Assembly (NCBI GenBank): GCA_964529445.1
Contig: CAZGWJ010000059.1
Coordinates: forward strand, 1 to 17,142
Source of the DNA: CAZGWJ01 sp964529445
GTDB taxonomy: Bacteria > Oederibacteriota > Muellerivitia > Muellerivitales > Muellerivitaceae
Length of the DNA stretch: 17,142 nt
Direction: 5' to 3'
The notes under the pieces are model-generated. The model saw only the letters and a list, made by a program, of their open reading frames with translations. It made no database searches and had not been told where the DNA came from. This document shows positions 14,375-17,142 of this stretch, piece by piece; position 1 is the first letter of the stretch; the number at the start of each line of letters is the position of its first letter. A program made the position numbers and the translations under genes.

Positions 14375-15469
14375 ATGGACGACGCGAACCGGAGGATGAC
14401 GATCCCCTGGCGGGCCCTGACGATGGTGATGGCGGTGATCGGCATCTGGGCCATCTTCACCGTCACCACCGACGGCGTGTTCCTCTCCTCCCGGAACCTG
14501 TCCCTGCTGGCGCGCCAGATGTCGGTCACCTCCATCCTGGCGGCCGGCATGGTGCTGGTCATCGTGGCCGGACAGATCGACCTCTCCGTGGGGGCCATGA
14601 CCGGCCTGATGGGCGCCCTGTCGGCCATGGTGTTCGTGACGCGGGGATGGCCCCTTTGGGCCGCGTTCGCGGCTCCCCTCGCCGTCGGCGCCCTCCTGGG
14701 TTGCCTCCAGGGATTGCTGGTGGCCCGGTTCTCGATCCCGCCCTTCATCGTGACCCTGGGGGGCATGCTCGTCTGCCAGGGGGCGCTTCTCGGCATCACA
14801 GGCGGAGTGGCCATCTCGCCCACGCCGGACTACCTTTTCATCGGACAGGCCTTCGTTCCGGCCGCTGCGGGGTGGATGCTGGCCGGCGTGGTGGTGCTCT
14901 ATTCCCTCCATCGGGCCTTCCGCTCGGCCCCGGGTCCGCGATGGGCCTTCCTGGGGTTGGCCGCTTTGGCCGTCGCGTCCACGGCCGTCATGAACTCGTA
15001 CCACGGCATCCCCGTCCCGGTACTCCTGCTCCTGGCGGTCGCCTTTATCCTCTCGACCGCGGCCTCCCACACGCCTTTCGGGAGGCACCTGTACGCCATC
15101 GGGGGGAATCGTGAGGCGGCCTTCTATTCCGGAATACCCATCCGCCCCCGCCTGGTGGGCGTCTTCACCCTGATGGGATTGATGACGGGCTTGGCAGGGA
15201 TCGTCCTGACGGCCCGCGTCGGGGCCGCCACGTCGGATGCGGGTCGCATGATGGAACTGGACGCCATCGCGGCGGCCGTCATCGGTGGCACCTCCCTGAT
15301 GGGAGGACGCGGCTCGGTCTGGGGGGCGCTCCTGGGCGGATTGGTCATGGCCTCGCTGGACAACGGCATGAGCCTGATGAACACCGAGGCCTTCTGGCAG
15401 CCCATCCTCAAGGGATTGATCCTGATCGCGGCCGTGGGCGTGGATATCGCGGGGCGCCGGGGCCGATAG
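14375..15469 (+). CDS. xylH: D-xylose ABC transporter, permease subunit
   Basis: XylH forms the inner-membrane channel of the xylose importer. The 364-residue protein is almost entirely hydrophobic segments with short loops, consistent with about ten membrane helices; E. coli XylH has 393 residues. It carries the CUT2 permease signature GMVLVIVAGQIDLSVGAM (about 58-75) and the late cytoplasmic loop ELDAIAAAVIGGTSLMGGRG that contacts the ATPase. The ATG at 14375 is preceded by GGAAGGA within 14363-14369, a good ribosome-binding site. It is tightly linked to xylG and is the only junction in the transporter cluster with no repeat element, so the two are surely co-translated from one message. It ends 13 bases from the convergent minus-strand gene. 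Confidence 0.95.
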   Translation: MDDANRRMTIPWRALTMVMAVIGIWAIFTVTTDGVFLSSRNLSLLARQMSVTSILAAGMVLVIVAGQIDLSVGAMTGLMGALSAMVFVTRGWPLWAAFAAPLAVGALLGCLQGLLVARFSIPPFIVTLGGMLVCQGALLGITGGVAISPTPDYLFIGQAFVPAAAGWMLAGVVVLYSLHRAFRSAPGPRWAFLGLAALAVASTAVMNSYHGIPVPVLLLLAVAFILSTAASHTPFGRHLYAIGGNREAAFYSGIPIRPRLVGVFTLMGLMTGLAGIVLTARVGAATSDAGRMMELDAIAAAVIGGTSLMGGRGSVWGALLGGLVMASLDNGMSLMNTEAFWQPILKGLILIAAVGVDIAGRRGR

Positions 15470-15479
15470 GGCGGCCCGG
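15457..15479. terminator. possible hairpin between convergent genes
   Basis: CCGGGGCC (15457-15464) can pair with GGCCCGG (15473-15479), giving seven pairs with one bulged G and an 8-base loop, across the xylH stop codon. There is no T run on either strand. It is the only candidate stop structure between the two convergent genes, and it is weak evidence for termination. Confidence 0.25.
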
Positions 15480-15482
15480 GGT

Positions 15483-17142
15483 TCAGCGGAGGATCAAGAC
15501 CTTGAGCACGCGCCGTTCCAGGCCGCCCGCGGCCTCCCGCATCTCCACCACCGCCAGGTAGATCCCGTTCACCACGCGGCGGCTCGACAGGTCCCACGAG
15601 GCCTCGCCGGCTCCCGGCGGGCCTTCCAGGACCCGGACGAGCTGGCCCGCCAGGTCGTAGACCCGGACCTTCAGGGTCAAGGAATGGACGGGGTCCCGCG
15701 CCACGAAACGAACCGCCGTCACGCCGACGCCGGCCGGATTGGGATAAGCGACCACGCCCGACGACAGGGCCAGGTCCCCGTGCGTGACGGTGACCTCGCG
15801 GACGATCACCATTGAAGACCCCTCCTCGTCGGTCGTCCTCACCTCGATATAGTACTGGCCGTTCGGCACGATCTGTCCCAGCGAATCCCTCCCGTCCCAG
15901 ACGAGTTGGGTGCCATCACCCAGCGTGAGGGTCAGGGCCGCGTTGGTGTTGCCGCCGGCATAGGAGGGGCGGATGACGCGGTGGGAGACCTGCACGTCCT
16001 TCGTGACGGTGCCCGCATCGAGGAGCGTGTCGGAAAGGGGAAGAACCAGTTCTCCCGCGGCGTTGAACACGCTGACTTTCACGGAGGCCATGATGCGGCT
16101 CACCGTCACGTCCGTAGTGACGCTTTCCACCGATCCGTAGACGTCGATGTTGTCGATCTTCACGTAGTACTGCCCGTTCGACACCGGGTGGCCCTCCTCG
16201 TTCGTTCCGTCCCAATGCCCGATGATGAATCCCTGGTAATACACATAGGCGATGTCATGGAGCGAGTCGATCCGGTCGTCCACCCTCACGTGGATGTCGA
16301 GGAGGGGTTTGGAAACCTCGGTCACCAGGATCGTCTTCACCACTTCGCCCGCCCCGTTGAAGACCAGCACCTTGAGCAGCCAATCCCCGCGCACCGTCAC
16401 GGCACAGCGGGTGACGAGCGGCGTGGGACCCTGCAGGTGGGTCAGGGCGGCCTCGTTGAACAGCACCGCACCCCCGAAGGTCATTTCAGCGACGCGGGCC
16501 GAATAGGAGACCGCGTGGTTGCCGGTCGGCAGGAGCGGGAAATCCCAGACCAGGAGATGTCCCTCACCGGGCGTGGGCCCCGGGGATGGGAGGACCAGCA
16601 CGGAAAGGGTGGCCACGGGGGTCGAGACCGGGAAGGCCTCCTCGAAGGTCATTCCGGCGGGGACCGTATCCCAAAGGCGGGCCTGGGTGACCGGCTCGCC
16701 CGTGACGGGGATCTCAAGCCGATACGTGACCGCCATCCCGGCCTGCGGGTTGAACGGCGTGGCGTGTTTCCGAATGGCGACCGCGGGGGTGGGGGTGGGC
16801 GTGGGCGTGAAGGTGGGCGTGGGGGTGTAGGTGTGCGTGTGAGTCGGGGTGTGCGTCGCGGTGAAAGTGTAAGTCCAGGTTGGTGTGTCGGTCGGGGTCG
16901 GCGAATCGGTGGGGGAATCGGTCGGGGTCGGCGTGAAGGTCCAGGTCGATGTGGGCGTATCGGTCGGGGTCGAGGTGGGAGTGGCAGTGTCGGTCGAAGT
17001 GGAGGTGTGGGTCGAAGTGCCAGTCGGAGTGGAGGTCGGAGTATCCGTGGGTGTGTGGGTCTGTGTGGAAGTGGGGGAGGCCGTCGGGGTCGCGGTGGGC
17101 GTGTGGGCAGGCGTGGCGGTCGGGCTGTCGGTCGGCGAGGGC
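15483..17142 (-). CDS. secreted-type protein with Thr/Pro linker, DUF11-like and FlgD-type Ig modules (5' partial)
   Basis: The frame stays open to the right edge, so the N-terminus lies outside the window; the Met at 16736 is internal. In protein order, at least ~115 residues of Thr/Pro-rich linker (TPTDTPTSTPTG-type) come first. Next is a DUF11-like beta domain (VTYRLEIPVTGEPVTQARLW, VPAGMTFEEAFPV). Two FlgD-like Ig units follow, containing WDGTNEEGHPVSNGQYYVKI and WDGRDSLGQIVPNGQYYIEV. A C-terminal unit has YPNPAG, VRVYDLAGQLVRVLEG and WDLSSRRVVNGIYLAVV. Such C-terminal units occur in large cell-surface and secreted proteins of FCB-like and candidate-phylum bacteria, sometimes as sorting domains. 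The ending VLKVLILR is short and basic. It converges on xylH and is probably unrelated to xylose use. The function is unknown; a surface or extracellular structural role is likely. Confidence 0.85.
   Translation of the reverse strand, partial: PSPTDSPTATPAHTPTATPTASPTSTQTHTPTDTPTSTPTGTSTHTSTSTDTATPTSTPTDTPTSTWTFTPTPTDSPTDSPTPTDTPTWTYTFTATHTPTHTHTYTPTPTFTPTPTPTPAVAIRKHATPFNPQAGMAVTYRLEIPVTGEPVTQARLWDTVPAGMTFEEAFPVSTPVATLSVLVLPSPGPTPGEGHLLVWDFPLLPTGNHAVSYSARVAEMTFGGAVLFNEAALTHLQGPTPLVTRCAVTVRGDWLLKVLVFNGAGEVVKTILVTEVSKPLLDIHVRVDDRIDSLHDIAYVYYQGFIIGHWDGTNEEGHPVSNGQYYVKIDNIDVYGSVESVTTDVTVSRIMASVKVSVFNAAGELVLPLSDTLLDAGTVTKDVQVSHRVIRPSYAGGNTNAALTLTLGDGTQLVWDGRDSLGQIVPNGQYYIEVRTTDEEGSSMVIVREVTVTHGDLALSSGVVAYPNPAGVGVTAVRFVARDPVHSLTLKVRVYDLAGQLVRVLEGPPGAGEASWDLSSRRVVNGIYLAVVEMREAAGGLERRVLKVLILR
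16783..17142 (-). repeat. 6-base-period low-complexity tract coding the Thr/Pro linker
   Basis: Almost every second codon is ACC, ACG or another Thr codon, alternating with Pro, Ser, Asp, Ala, His, Phe, Tyr or Trp. This gives a 6-base period through the whole stretch, and longer units recur, such as the GTCGGGGTCGGCG block near 16891 and 16921. The plus strand is correspondingly G-rich. The tract continues beyond the window. It codes for a flexible, probably extended linker of a surface protein. Confidence 0.85.

Noticed and set aside
12863..15088. 741-codon open frame on the minus strand
   Set aside because: It is antisense to xylG and xylH, whose motifs are unambiguous. Its product is rich in Arg, His, Gly and Gln without recognisable domains, as expected for an antisense frame in GC-rich DNA.
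16519..16830. 103-codon plus-strand frame opposite the surface-protein gene
   Set aside because: Its Val/Gly repeat end is simply the complement of the Thr/Pro linker codons. The minus-strand frame has FlgD-type and DUF11-like domains.

Overview
The window is a GC-rich stretch of bacterial chromosome dominated by one xylose and plant-polysaccharide utilisation locus, with nine same-strand genes from about 841 to 15469. The organism looks diderm: the left edge encodes the end of a PorV/PorQ-like outer-membrane beta-barrel, and the right edge encodes a secreted-type protein with a long Thr/Pro linker and FlgD-type Ig modules. That mix is typical of FCB-like or poorly cultured candidate-phylum bacteria. 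I cannot assign a phylum from the sequence alone.

Layout. 1-651 is the 3' end of a barrel-TPR fusion gene. 652-840 is a regulatory region with a -10 box and two LacI-type palindromes. Then follow xylA (841-1998), a LacI-family regulator (2175-3164), a family 1 sugar-binding lipoprotein (3277-4572), an unclassified six-hairpin enzyme (4711-6750), an exported GH9-type glycosidase with accessory binding-like domains (6779-9838), xylB (10009-11523), and the CUT2 xylose transporter xylF-xylG-xylH (11722-15469). A convergent minus-strand gene (15483 to beyond 17142) closes the window. No stretch above 300 bases lacks a gene; the largest gaps (170-198 bases) are described in the feature list. I saw no tRNA, rRNA, CRISPR array, transposase or integrase.

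How it works together (inference from families). The exported GH9-type protein attacks a beta-glucan or hemicellulose outside the cytoplasm. XylFGH imports D-xylose, XylA isomerises it to D-xylulose and XylB phosphorylates that to xylulose 5-phosphate. The LacI-type regulator probably controls the locus through the paired AAACCGGTTT palindromes at the xylA promoter. The second binding lipoprotein has no permease beside it, so its partners must lie elsewhere.

The most unusual structure is a family of short intergenic elements built on an 8-base period (CNAAG plus three variable bases, or close variants). They sit in every gene junction except xylG-xylH and the convergent xylH end. Four junctions carry a convergent pair of arms able to fold into a long imperfect hairpin, three carry a single arm and one a degenerate version. 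One arm has become the coding sequence for the C-terminal tail of the six-hairpin enzyme. A second point of interest is the GH9-type catalytic domain, where the aspartate expected as catalytic base is replaced by glycine.
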